This document shows, piece by piece, positions 42,861 to 51,132 of a stretch of DNA of 64,000 nt. A program made the translations under genes and the position numbers. Each line of letters begins with the position of its first letter. Within the stretch, counting starts at the first letter, position 1. Location: contig JBGAIM010000001.1 of NCBI GenBank assembly GCA_044225555.1, forward strand, positions 496,001-560,000, given 5' to 3'. Origin of the DNA: JADLHS01 sp044225555 (lineage in GTDB: Bacteria > Verrucomicrobiota > Verrucomicrobiia > Limisphaerales > JADLHS01). The notes under the pieces were generated by a model. That model worked only from the letters and a program-made list of their open reading frames with translations, did not search any database and was not told where the DNA came from.

Positions 42861-44060
42861 ATGAAACCCGTGCGCTGTCGGATTCGATTTCTTTGCCGCC
42901 TTTTGCTTTTGGGAGTGCTGACAGGGTCGTGGCCGGCGGCGGCACAAAACTGGGCGAAGATTTACACCATCGGCCGGCTGGACAAGATCGCGTGTTCGGG
43001 TGATGGCACGAAATTGATGGTTTTTCAGAGGGAATTCGACGCCTGCGTCTCCTCCAATTCGGGCGCGACCTGGACCGAGCTTGCGAAGCCCAATAGTCAA
43101 TACTGGCTGTCTGCCGGGTTGTCGCAGGATGGCAATTTACTGGTCGCGACCTTGCGACGCGGTGGCGAACCGACCGTCTATACTTCCACCAACCTCGGTG
43201 CTACTTGGATTCCGGGCGACGCGCCCACCAATTTGAATTGGACCTTCGTCAGTTGTTCAGCCGATGGCAGCCGCATGACGATTGGCGGTTACACCTACAC
43301 GATTCACGGGAATATCCCGGCGCCCATCTACGCTTCAACCAATTCGGGAGTCAATTGGACGCCGATCGCGGACAGCGGCGTCGCTTATTGTTCCGGAGAT
43401 GGGACGAAACTATTCCAAGTGGACGCCTCCGGGATTTTCAAGGTGTCATCAAACTTCGGGGGAAGCTGGATGCCGACGTTGACCAACGCGAGCGGGCTGG
43501 CGGCCTGTTCGCACGATGGCGCGACGGTCTATGCCGGAGCGAGCACCAACGGGACGGATGTGATCTACGTCTCCCATGATTCAGGTTTCAACTGGACGCC
43601 GGCGGGAACGCCGGCCGGAGTTTATCTTTATCCGCAGGCCTGCACCGCGGATGGCGTAAAGGTTTTTGCGTCGGGCAATGACGGCAACGTCTATTCCTCG
43701 ACCGATTCAGCCGCAACGTGGACCTCGAATTCCATACCTCTGCCAGCGCAAGGCATCGCCTGTTCCAGCGATGCCGCCAGCGTTTACGCGTTTTTCAACG
43801 TCGGCGACCCGGATTCTGGCTTTACCGGCAACGTCTTCACGCCACAACCCGCGCGCCTCTCCATCGCGCCGGCGGGCACGAATGTGATTTTGTCGTGGCC
43901 GACAAATTATCTCGCCGCTTTCCAGTTGGAAGCAAACGCCGACACGGCCTCCGCCCTTTGGACCAACGTAACCGCGACCCCCGAGATTGTAGGAGATCAT
44001 TTTCAGGTGACCAATTCGACCGCCGGCGGGGCCACTTTCTTCCGGCTGAAATCCCCGTGA
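42861..44060 (+). CDS. Secreted Asp-box (BNR/sialidase-like) repeat protein
   Basis: A 399-residue secreted protein. A signal peptide (FLCRLLLLGVLTGSWPAAAQ) is followed by six repeats with an Asp-box-like S-x-x-x-G-x-x-W core (SNSGATWT, STNLGATWIP, STNSGVNWTP, SSNFGGSWMP, SHDSGFNWTP, STDSAATWTS), which suggests a six-bladed propeller. The C-terminal 65 residues (LSIAPAGTNVILSWPTNYLA to FFRLKSP) look like a beta-sandwich module common on secreted proteins of this phylum. The ATG at 42861 starts the signal peptide directly. A second ATG at 42849 would add four residues. No catalytic triad of a glycosidase is apparent, so it may bind polymers. It lies between VOC fragments A and B. Confidence 0.85.
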   Translation: MKPVRCRIRFLCRLLLLGVLTGSWPAAAQNWAKIYTIGRLDKIACSGDGTKLMVFQREFDACVSSNSGATWTELAKPNSQYWLSAGLSQDGNLLVATLRRGGEPTVYTSTNLGATWIPGDAPTNLNWTFVSCSADGSRMTIGGYTYTIHGNIPAPIYASTNSGVNWTPIADSGVAYCSGDGTKLFQVDASGIFKVSSNFGGSWMPTLTNASGLAACSHDGATVYAGASTNGTDVIYVSHDSGFNWTPAGTPAGVYLYPQACTADGVKVFASGNDGNVYSSTDSAATWTSNSIPLPAQGIACSSDAASVYAFFNVGDPDSGFTGNVFTPQPARLSIAPAGTNVILSWPTNYLAAFQLEANADTASALWTNVTATPEIVGDHFQVTNSTAGGATFFRLKSP

Positions 44061-44131
44061 ACCAAATGGCCTCAACGCTATCCGTCCGCCGGATTTGAAG
44101 AAAATCGCCTCAGTAATGACGGACGGGCGAT

Positions 44132-44296
44132 TGGTGCAAAGACCGCTGGGGCATCTCCTGGCAAATCACGCCGCGCGTGTTGATGGACGCGCTGGCCGCC
44201 GGCGGCGCTGAAGCCAAACGCGCCTTCGCCGTGATGATGGACATGGGCAAGATCGACATCCCCAAGATCGAGGCCGCGCGGCGGGGGGTGATGTGA
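44132..44296 (+). pseudogene. VOC-family fragment, copy B
   Basis: A fragment without a start codon that encodes WCKDRWGISWQITPRVLMDA to KIDIPKIEAARRG and ends at TGA. It is the C-terminal third of a PhnB-like VOC protein and keeps the SWQ motif lost in copy A. The nucleotide match to copy A is high across this span (about 165 bases). It directly follows the Asp-box gene by about 70 bases. Confidence 0.75.
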
Positions 44297-44433
44297 TTCT
44301 CAGATGGAGCGCGACTGTGTCCGCAGGATCAGTCGCAGCGCGGGGCGGATGGGGAGGTGCTGGAATAACCCTGACGCGTTGGTGAATGCGGACGTGCTGC
44401 GGCTGGGCTTCGCCACAGCCGCGCTCCGAGAAA

Positions 44434-44591
44434 AGCCCCGGCGGGGCGACATCTTTGTAGTTCAAAACGCGAAGACAGATTCAAGCTCCGTCAGGAGCGG
44501 CATTGGTGGCCGTCCGCAAGGACCGCCCCGACGGGGCTTGGGGATTTTTTGTGGGCGATGTTTCTACAAAGATTTCGCTCCTGGCGGAGCT
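44434..44591. repeat. Cluster of four related short repeats, AGCTCCG-xxx-GGAGCG type
   Basis: Four copies of a GC-rich repeat with core AGC(C/T)CCG...GG(G/A)GCG are seen: R1 at 44434-44460 (plus, with CATCTTTGTAG), R2 at 44484-44509 (plus), R3 at 44523-44538 (minus) and R4 at 44564-44591 (minus, CTACAAAGAT at its start). R1 and R4 form an inverted pair about 100 bases apart. The end of R4 abuts the VOC copy C. This resembles the intergenic repeat families of Verrucomicrobiota and may be a small non-autonomous element. No transposase is present. Confidence 0.6.
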
Positions 44592-44672
44592 GAAGCCAAA
44601 CGCGCTTTCACTGCGATGATGGACATGGGCAAGATCGACGTCGCCAAAATCGAGGCCGCCCGACGTGGGTGA
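44586..44672 (+). pseudogene. VOC-family fragment, copy C
   Basis: A short fragment encoding GAEAKRAFTAMMDMGKIDVA then KIEAARRG and a stop, the last 28 residues of the same PhnB-like family. It is joined directly to repeat R4, which suggests the repeat element replaced or captured the gene end. It is the third copy within 2.2 kb. Confidence 0.7.
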
Positions 44673-44823
44673 TGGGAACAACGGCCCAACGTTGCGGCAA
44701 CGTCGCTACGTTGGGTTACGAATCAAATGAATCGAACAAACTCAACAAGGTGATTTGCAGACAGCGACGAGAGCTACCGGCTTGCGAGTAACTCCGGGTT
44801 TTGAAAAAGTCGAGCGAATTGGA

Positions 44824-46158
44824 CTATTTGCCTTTGGAACGCAGCCGCAATTCCAAATCTTTGGGAGCAACAAAAACCAAAACCCGTCCAGATTTCCGCT
44901 GTTCGAGCAGTTTTAATTTGGCGAGACTCAATAAATCCGTCCGGGCAGTTTGATAAACAACCGATTGGCGTGCTCCATGTCCGGCGATAGTGTAAACGAA
45001 TCCGGGATGACGAACTGCATGTGAAATCAGCGACTGTTGCCGATGATTCAATTCAGGATGTTTCTGTAGAGCATCTAGACACACACGCGTTTCGGAAGAT
45101 TTGCGCGCGACGTAATCGTGAAGTTCCTTCAAAGAGCGGCGTATGACCTCGGCCTGATGGATGATGAAATACGTCAGATCGTTCTCATCCGTTTCAGTGT
45201 GCAGGAAGGCCGTGCCGTACTGAACCGGGGCTTTGCGCAAGAACTGAGAAATGGAAATAAACTCAAACAGCCAGTAACCAGAATGAAGCATTTGCCAGTA
45301 AAATAGCGCGCGGGCAGTTCGTCCGTTGCCATCCACGAACGGGTGGTCGTAAGCAAGCCAGAAGTGCAGGATGATCCCGCGAATCACAGGATGAACGAAG
45401 AAATCCGGTGTCTTGCCGTTGGCAAAATCACACATCGCCTCTAGACGCGCGGATAACTCTGCGGCTGGCGGCGGCGTGTGAAACACTGTTCCTTCAACGT
45501 CTGAAACATTTATGTTCTCGTCTGCGCGTCGGAAGCGCCCTGCGCCGTCGGGAATGTCGATCGCGTCCTCCGAAATCTCTCGATGAATTTGAAACACCAT
45601 GTCCGGCGTGAGTGGCTTGTCACGCAAATCTAGAATTCGGCGCATCGTCACGTAGTTGTTGACAATCATGCGTTCGCTTCGGTCACGAGGCTTCCGTCCT
45701 TCGGCGAGCATCTTTTTTGCAACTTCGCGTGTCGTCGCCGCGCCCTCAAGTTGGCTGGAAGTTATAGCTTCCTCCATCAGCGAACGCACCACGTAGCGAT
45801 CCCGGTGTTCGGCACTTGTCACCTGCTCGGGAATTTCAACAAACGTCCCGCCGCCGCGATCAATTTGATGAAGAAGATCTGTCACCAAATCTGGCACGCA
45901 AAATCGGAAATTGTTACCAGCTGTATCCACTAAGGGAATTGGCCGGCTTCCGGCTTGTCGGTGAAATTTTAACGCCATCCACCACTCTTCATGAGTCACC
46001 CCCCCGGGTGGCTTGCGATACTTAAGTTCGTCCCAATGTTGATAGCGACCGTCCGTGGTCGGGCTGTGGATAGCCCGAATAATCTCCAGCAATCTGTCTG
46101 GCTTTTGCAGATTGCCCATCAGCTTCCAGTATGACGGCGGTATCTCTGGTTTTCGCAC
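44824..46158 (-). CDS. Fic-domain protein (class II, predicted AMPylase)
   Basis: A 444-residue protein. The Fic core motif HPFVDGNGRTAR (His272 is catalytic) is intact, so it can be expected to transfer a nucleotide, usually AMP, to hydroxyl side chains. Upstream, SSQLEG at 134-139 matches the (S/T)xxxE(G/N) inhibitory helix of class II Fic proteins, which blocks activity in cis. The N-terminal 100 residues (PSYWKLMGNLQKPDRLLEII) and the C-terminal 75 residues form extra domains, the latter resembling a winged helix (VVYQTARTDLLSLAKLKLLE). Target proteins are not predictable. No toxin-antitoxin partner is adjacent. It is flanked by VOC fragments and a UbiD-type gene. Confidence 0.9.
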   Translation of the reverse strand: MRKPEIPPSYWKLMGNLQKPDRLLEIIRAIHSPTTDGRYQHWDELKYRKPPGGVTHEEWWMALKFHRQAGSRPIPLVDTAGNNFRFCVPDLVTDLLHQIDRGGGTFVEIPEQVTSAEHRDRYVVRSLMEEAITSSQLEGAATTREVAKKMLAEGRKPRDRSERMIVNNYVTMRRILDLRDKPLTPDMVFQIHREISEDAIDIPDGAGRFRRADENINVSDVEGTVFHTPPPAAELSARLEAMCDFANGKTPDFFVHPVIRGIILHFWLAYDHPFVDGNGRTARALFYWQMLHSGYWLFEFISISQFLRKAPVQYGTAFLHTETDENDLTYFIIHQAEVIRRSLKELHDYVARKSSETRVCLDALQKHPELNHRQQSLISHAVRHPGFVYTIAGHGARQSVVYQTARTDLLSLAKLKLLEQRKSGRVLVFVAPKDLELRLRSKGK

Positions 46159-46292
46159 GGTTCAATTACTAACAAACTACTAATTTATTTTCAATTAGTA
46201 ATTCATTAGGAGTTCATAAAATCTTGTCTAAAACGCTATTTGTAGTGGCTAAGCAAATCATGACCACAATTTGTGAGTGACGACAAACCAAG

Positions 46293-47819
46293 TTAAAGTT
46301 TGAAAATCTTTTCCACCTTCGCCTTCACACTTTCATCCATCTTGATGAGCGGTGGCCAGGGGCGTTTGAAACCTTCGCCCGGCAATTTCTTCGTCGCGTC
46401 GAAGCCGAGTTTGCTGCCAATGGCGATTTCGCTCGTCGCGTGGTCGAGCACGTCGGCCGGGCCTTTGGTGAAGATGCTGTCGCGCTGCGGGTCGGTGTTG
46501 GCGGTGAGATGGAACAGCACTTCGCTCGTGTTGTGCACGTCCACCTCAGCGTCCACCACCACGATGTATTTGGTGAACATCATTTGCCCCATGCCCCAGA
46601 GGCCGTGCATGATCTTGTAGGCTTGCATCGGGTAGGTCTTCTTGATGCTGACGAAAACGAGGTTGTGGAACACGCCTTCCGCCGGCAGCGCGATATCCAC
46701 GATCTCGGGGAAGTTCATCTTGAAGACGGGCAGGAACAATTTCACGCTCGCCGCACCCATGTAAAAATCTTCCATCGGCGGGATGCCGACGATGGTGGCG
46801 GGATACACGGCGTCTTTGCGATGCGTGATGGCGGTGACGTGGAAGACGGGATACGGCTCGGGCAACGTGTAGTAGCCGGTGTGATCGCCGAACGGGCCTT
46901 CCTCGCGCAGCGGTTCGGTGGGGTCGATGTAGCCTTCGATGACGAAGTCGGCGTTGGCGGGAACTTCGAGGTCGTTGGTCTCGCACTTCACGAGTTCGAC
47001 GGATTTCTTGCGCAGATAACCAGCGAGGAGGAATTCATCCAGGCCATCCGGCAACGGTGCGGTGGCGGCGAAGGGAAACATCGGATCGCCCCCGATGAAA
47101 ATGCTGACGGGCATGCGCTCGCCCTTCTCGTAGTAACGACGGCCATGGCGCGCGGCGACTTTCTGCAATTGCCAGTGCATCCCGGTGGTTTTGTCGTCGT
47201 AAATCTGGATGCGATACATGCCGACGTTGCGCTCGCCGGTGTCGGGATCTTTGGTGACGACGCAGGGCAGCGTGATGAAGCGTCCGCCGTCCAACGGCCA
47301 GCAACGGAGGATGGGCAGGTTGAGCAGGGTTGCTGGTTGCAGGTTGAAAGTTGCAGGTTGATTTACGTCCGGCGCGCTCGGCCAACTCTTCACGGAGGCC
47401 GGGGCGTCGTAGCGATGGATGACCTCCTTGCACGAGCCGCTTTTCACGACCTTTGGCTTGGCGTGGCGCAGATCCAACGCGAGCGAGAGGAGCTTGATGG
47501 CTTCCTTCATCGAGGTCGGCGGCTTAGCTTTCATCAGCGCGCCGAGTTCGTTGGCCACTTCGTCCACGGAATTCGCGCCCATGCTCATGGCCATGCGTTT
47601 CCACGAGCCCATGGTGTTGATGGCGACGGGAAACGGCGAGACGACTCCGTTGATGGTGGGCTGCTCGAACAGCAGCGCCTTGCCGCCGCCGGGTTGCTTC
47701 ATCTCGCGGTCGGCAATCTCGGTGATTTCGAGCTCGGTGGCGACGGGTTGGGAAATGCGTTTGAGTTCGCCCGCCTGTTCGAGCGTGTTCAGGAAATCGC
47801 GGAAGGAGTCGAAAGCCAT
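46293..47819 (-). CDS. UbiD-family decarboxylase (menaquinone/ubiquinone type)
   Basis: A 508-residue protein of the prenylated-FMN-dependent UbiD family. Recognisable blocks are ELEITEIADREMKQPGGGKA, INTMGSWKRMAMSMG, WPLDGGRFITLPCVVTKDPD, GMYRIQIYDDKTTGMHW, HGRRYYEKGERMPVSIFIGGD and the REEGPFGDHTGYYT active-site region. It may decarboxylate a menaquinone or ubiquinone precursor, but relatives act on other aromatic acids. Residues about 153-165 (QPATFNLQPATL) form an insertion encoded by a repeat with TTGCAGGTTG twice (47337-47360). The reading frame is kept. No UbiX is adjacent. Confidence 0.88.
   Translation of the reverse strand: MAFDSFRDFLNTLEQAGELKRISQPVATELEITEIADREMKQPGGGKALLFEQPTINGVVSPFPVAINTMGSWKRMAMSMGANSVDEVANELGALMKAKPPTSMKEAIKLLSLALDLRHAKPKVVKSGSCKEVIHRYDAPASVKSWPSAPDVNQPATFNLQPATLLNLPILRCWPLDGGRFITLPCVVTKDPDTGERNVGMYRIQIYDDKTTGMHWQLQKVAARHGRRYYEKGERMPVSIFIGGDPMFPFAATAPLPDGLDEFLLAGYLRKKSVELVKCETNDLEVPANADFVIEGYIDPTEPLREEGPFGDHTGYYTLPEPYPVFHVTAITHRKDAVYPATIVGIPPMEDFYMGAASVKLFLPVFKMNFPEIVDIALPAEGVFHNLVFVSIKKTYPMQAYKIMHGLWGMGQMMFTKYIVVVDAEVDVHNTSEVLFHLTANTDPQRDSIFTKGPADVLDHATSEIAIGSKLGFDATKKLPGEGFKRPWPPLIKMDESVKAKVEKIFKL
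47325..47363. repeat. Short repeat inserted in frame in the UbiD-type gene
   Basis: The plus strand reads TTGCAGGTTG at 47337-47346 and again at 47351-47360 with AAAG between them. The translated segment (minus strand) is QPATFNLQPATL and interrupts the conserved UbiD sequence between APDV and LNLPILRCWP. It may be an inserted repeat unit, with no loss of frame. Confidence 0.6.
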
Positions 47820-48007
47820 GCGCGGAAGCTAGCAGAGCATTTTCCAGTCGAAACGCCAAAAGTCATCGGGGGCTCAAGGTTGCGTGAGGCTCACGCGAAA
47901 TGCGTGAAAATACCGCGTAACCAGCGGCGCACGGCGCGTGAATCACTCGTTTTTCCCCAGAAAACCGGCATGGCATTGCCGGTGCTAAAAAATGTTTTGA
48001 AATCGGG

Positions 48008-48035
48008 TTGACTCTACAAGCGTGTCAAATAAAGT
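48008..48035 (+). promoter_or_regulatory. Possible sigma-70 type promoter of the pseudopilin gene
   Basis: TTGACT (48008-48013), a 16-base spacer and TAAAGT (48030-48035) lie about 45 bases before the ATG at 48082. The -10 element matches only 4 of 6 positions. Confidence 0.35.
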
Positions 48036-48081
48036 GCGCAAACTGTTTACCCAAAAAGTAAAAAACCAAAACGCAAAGATT

Positions 48082-48882
48082 ATGAAAAACATCCGCAAAC
48101 AACTCCGGGCATTCACGCTCATCGAGCTGCTCGTCGTGATCGCGATCATCGCGATTCTCGCGGCGATGCTGCTTCCGGCGCTGGCCAAGGCGAAAGCCAA
48201 GGCGCAACGTATCAGCTGCACCAACAACCTTAAGCAAGATGGTCTCGCCTTCCGTCAGTGGGCGATTGATAACGGCGACAAGTATCCCATGACGGTCGCT
48301 TCGGCTCAAGGTGGCCCGTGGGGTCCGAGTCCGGCTGGACAGGCCGGCACGATCGCGAGCGGATTCAGTTCCGGTGCCGCCGGCACTTGGGGTCAGTACA
48401 TGTGGCAGGCCTTTGCGGTCATGTCCAATGAACTGAACACCCCGAAGATTCTCGCCTGCCCGGCGGAATACGACAGCGGCCGCGTAGTTGCGACCACGTT
48501 TGCGACCAGCGTTCCGGTTGGCCAGACGGGCACGGCCTTCAACATGCGCAGCAACGTGAGCTACTTCATCGGAGTGGACGCTGATGAAACCCAGCCGCAA
48601 ATGATGCTCACCGGCGATCATGCGATGGGACCTGGAACGGTGAACAACAACAGCGCGGCGGCGACGTCTGGATTCGGCAACATTTACGCTGCGAATACGC
48701 CAAATACAGCCAATTCAACTGCAACCAATGGTTGGGCGGCTTGGATGGATAATTCCCAACACGGCAAGCAAGGTAACGTGGGTCTGTCCGACGGCAGCGT
48801 GCAGGGCTTCAGCATCAGCAAGCTGCGCGAAGGTTTCAAGAACACGGGCGACATCAACAACAACCGCTTGTTGTTCCCGTAA
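48082..48882 (+). CDS. Type IV pilin-like/type II secretion pseudopilin (H-X9-DG type)
   Basis: A 266-residue protein. The prepilin signal is short and basic (MKNIRKQLRA), cleaved before FTLIELLVVIAIIAILAAM, with Ala rather than Gly at the -1 position. The following helix continues LLPALAKAKAKAQRISCTNN. The C-terminal part has QHGKQGNVGLSDGSVQGF, the H-X9-DG motif of the large pseudopilin families of Planctomycetes and Verrucomicrobiota. These proteins are numerous in those phyla and their roles are mostly unknown. The gene stands alone on this strand and ends in a strong terminator. The ATG at 48082 is chosen because it gives the normal short prepilin leader. Confidence 0.9.
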   Translation: MKNIRKQLRAFTLIELLVVIAIIAILAAMLLPALAKAKAKAQRISCTNNLKQDGLAFRQWAIDNGDKYPMTVASAQGGPWGPSPAGQAGTIASGFSSGAAGTWGQYMWQAFAVMSNELNTPKILACPAEYDSGRVVATTFATSVPVGQTGTAFNMRSNVSYFIGVDADETQPQMMLTGDHAMGPGTVNNNSAAATSGFGNIYAANTPNTANSTATNGWAAWMDNSQHGKQGNVGLSDGSVQGFSISKLREGFKNTGDINNNRLLFP

Positions 48883-48912
48883 GCATCGAATCGGTTTAGG
48901 TATTTAGACACG

Positions 48913-48946
48913 AACGAGGCATCCGCAAGGATGCCTCGTTTGTTTT
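48913..48946 (+). terminator. Rho-independent terminator of the pseudopilin gene
   Basis: The 12-base arms AACGAGGCATCC and GGATGCCTCGTT (48913-48924 and 48929-48940) enclose the loop GCAA and are followed by TGTTTT. This is a near-perfect bacterial terminator, 30 bases past the stop. Confidence 0.9.
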
Positions 48947-49092
48947 CTGGAAGCGGCGGTCAGCCTGAGTGGTGGGAGTTCTCGCGCCGCGAGAATTCCG
49001 CCCGGGTAGTATTGGGTGGAACAAATGCTCGGTGAGCGTGAAGCGCAAAGCCGGGGCGGGAGTCGTTCCCAGACCGCCACTAGCAGTCACAA

Positions 49093-50331
49093 TCAGCGCC
49101 GGCGGCGGCGGCCTGGGGCAAAATGGTAGCCGCCGTGAACCCGGACTGCGCGGGCGCTGCCGGTGTAGCCGCCGGTCTGACCGGGTTTGTCGGCTTCGAA
49201 CAAAGCGGTGTAGGTGTAATTGAAATTCTCCAGCTTCACCCGCTGAATCTTCTGACTGATGAAGCGTTCAATCGCGAAAACGTGATTGGAGTCCTCCGCG
49301 ACCATGAGCGTAAAGGCGTCGCCCGAAGCTTCGGCCCGGCCGGTGCGACCGATGCGATGGATATAATCTTCCGGATGATGCGGCACGTCGTAGTTGATGA
49401 CGTGGCTCACATTGCTGATGTCCAGTCCGCGTGCGGCAATGTCCGTGGCTACCAGCACCTCGAAGCGTCCGTCGCGAAAGCCGCGCAAGGCCTGCTCGCG
49501 TTCACTCTGCGTGCGGTTGGAGTGCAGCACCGCCACGGCGTGATTGCTGCGTTTGAGCAACTGCGCCACGCGATCGGCGCCATGCTTGGTCCGGCAAAAG
49601 ATGATGACGGATTCGTAGTGAACGCGGTCCAGCAGCGCGAGCAGCAAATCGGTTTTTTGCGTATCGGAAACAGGGTAGATGACATGTTTGACGGTTTCGG
49701 CGGGCGTGCGGCGGGCGCCGATTTCCACTGTTTCCGGATTATGCATCGCCCACTGAATGAGAGTTTCAATCGCGGGCGGAATTGTGGCGGAGAACAAGGA
49801 AGTTTGCCGCTGACGCGGGCATTTTTCGAGAATCCGGCGCACGTCGGGGAGGAAACCCATGTCCAACATGCGGTCGGCCTCGTCGAGCACGAGATGTTGC
49901 ACCCGGTCGAGCTTGCAATTGCCTTGCTGCAAATGATCGAGCAAGCGGCCCGGCGTTGCGACGAGAATATCCACGCCGTTGCGGAGGGCATCGTTTTGTT
50001 TGCCATAGCCGACACCGCCGAAGATGACCGCCACGCGCAGATTCGTGAAACGGGCGAAATCGCGGACGGCAGTTTCGACCTGGGCAGCCAGTTCGCGGGT
50101 TGGTTCCAAGACGAGCAAGCGCGGTTGAGGCTCGTGCTTATCCATTTTCGACAGAATCGGGAGGGCGAACGCCGCCGTTTTGCCCGTGCCGGTTTGCGCG
50201 CTGCCGATCACGTCCCGTCCGGCCATGATCAGGGGAATGGCGCGAAGCTGAATGGGGGTGGGATCCACATAACCCATCGCTTTCACGCCGTCCAGCACTG
50301 CTGGCGACAAACCCAATTTAGTAAACGGCAT
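49093..50331 (-). CDS. DEAD-box RNA helicase (RhlE-like)
   Basis: A 412-residue helicase. Q motif GYVDPTPIQLRAIP, motif I AQTGTGKT (Lys51), Ia PTRELA, II VLDEADRMLD, III SAT and VI HRIGRTGRA are intact. The C-terminus ends in a short basic arginine tail (APGRRRRR). RhlE-type proteins unwind RNA duplexes during ribosome assembly and RNA decay. The ATG at 50331 begins PFTKLGLSP as in the family. It is divergent from the 202-residue hypothetical gene with a gap under 100 bases. Confidence 0.93.
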   Translation of the reverse strand: MPFTKLGLSPAVLDGVKAMGYVDPTPIQLRAIPLIMAGRDVIGSAQTGTGKTAAFALPILSKMDKHEPQPRLLVLEPTRELAAQVETAVRDFARFTNLRVAVIFGGVGYGKQNDALRNGVDILVATPGRLLDHLQQGNCKLDRVQHLVLDEADRMLDMGFLPDVRRILEKCPRQRQTSLFSATIPPAIETLIQWAMHNPETVEIGARRTPAETVKHVIYPVSDTQKTDLLLALLDRVHYESVIIFCRTKHGADRVAQLLKRSNHAVAVLHSNRTQSEREQALRGFRDGRFEVLVATDIAARGLDISNVSHVINYDVPHHPEDYIHRIGRTGRAEASGDAFTLMVAEDSNHVFAIERFISQKIQRVKLENFNYTYTALFEADKPGQTGGYTGSARAVRVHGGYHFAPGRRRRR

Positions 50332-50426
50332 GTGTGCATTGTGGGGTGACAAACGGCAAATGTCGAAGCGGAAGTTGCGTCGGGCGGCGCTCGACAAAAC
50401 CCCGTCAGACCATCATCCTCGCGCCA

Positions 50427-51035
50427 ATGGCATTCGATTCCGATGCGCCGCTGGATCAACTCTGGAAGGAGTATGCCCGGGTGTTCCACGATTTCGACGA
50501 CCTGACCCTCGGCCGCTGGCTGGCGCAAACGTTGGGACAACTTGAAGGCAAATCCTGGCGGCTCTCGCATCCGCTGGTGGGCGCGTACCGGTTGGGTGCC
50601 CAACTTGGACATGAACGTCAGATCTGGCACAAGCGCCTGGCAACCCCGCCGGCGGCTTACGCGGAGTCACCTTGCTGCCGCGCGCCCCTGTTGCCGCTGT
50701 TGACGCGCGATGTGCGGGAGTCCGGCCTGATCTGCCAGCATTGCAGTGAAACGCTCGTGCCTTTTGACGAAATCCCCGCCGAAGTCTCAACTCCCCTCGG
50801 AGAGTGGGCCGCGCAATATGAACCGGTTCACGCCGTTGCCCATTGGGATGACCGGCAGCGCAAGAGCGCCGGCAGTTACGACCGCGCTTACGAGAATGCC
50901 GCCCAGCAGGCCGAGCGTTTGCTCGCCCGGGCCGGGCACGAGCTCGCGCCCAAACTTCTCGACCATTTTCCCGCAGTTGTTTGGGAGGATCAGGACGAGT
51001 GTCTGGAAGTCCGCCCCGAGGACGTCCGGCCTTGA
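50427..51035 (+). CDS. Conserved hypothetical protein with a possible zinc site
   Basis: A 202-residue protein with an acidic/aromatic N-terminus (SDAPLDQLWKEYARVFHDFD) and a cysteine cluster CC at about 81-82 plus CQHC at about 103-106 that could bind zinc. The rest is soluble and helical and no other domain is recognised. The ATG at 50427 is preferred over the upstream in-frame start at 50334 because the extension is arginine- and cysteine-rich spacer. The gene is 96 bases from the divergent helicase gene. Confidence 0.65.
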   Translation: MAFDSDAPLDQLWKEYARVFHDFDDLTLGRWLAQTLGQLEGKSWRLSHPLVGAYRLGAQLGHERQIWHKRLATPPAAYAESPCCRAPLLPLLTRDVRESGLICQHCSETLVPFDEIPAEVSTPLGEWAAQYEPVHAVAHWDDRQRKSAGSYDRAYENAAQQAERLLARAGHELAPKLLDHFPAVVWEDQDECLEVRPEDVRP

Positions 51036-51132
51036 GCGGGAGCGAATGCCCGGTTGCGCCAGATTTGACTGCCCTTTCGCAAGCCGAGGATTCGAGGTTG
51101 AGCGAACCGCAGCTTCGGCCCATACTCCATCC

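Noticed and set aside
46440..48011. Long plus-strand open frame opposite the UbiD-type gene
   Set aside because: No homology or start context; the minus-strand UbiD sequence is conserved.
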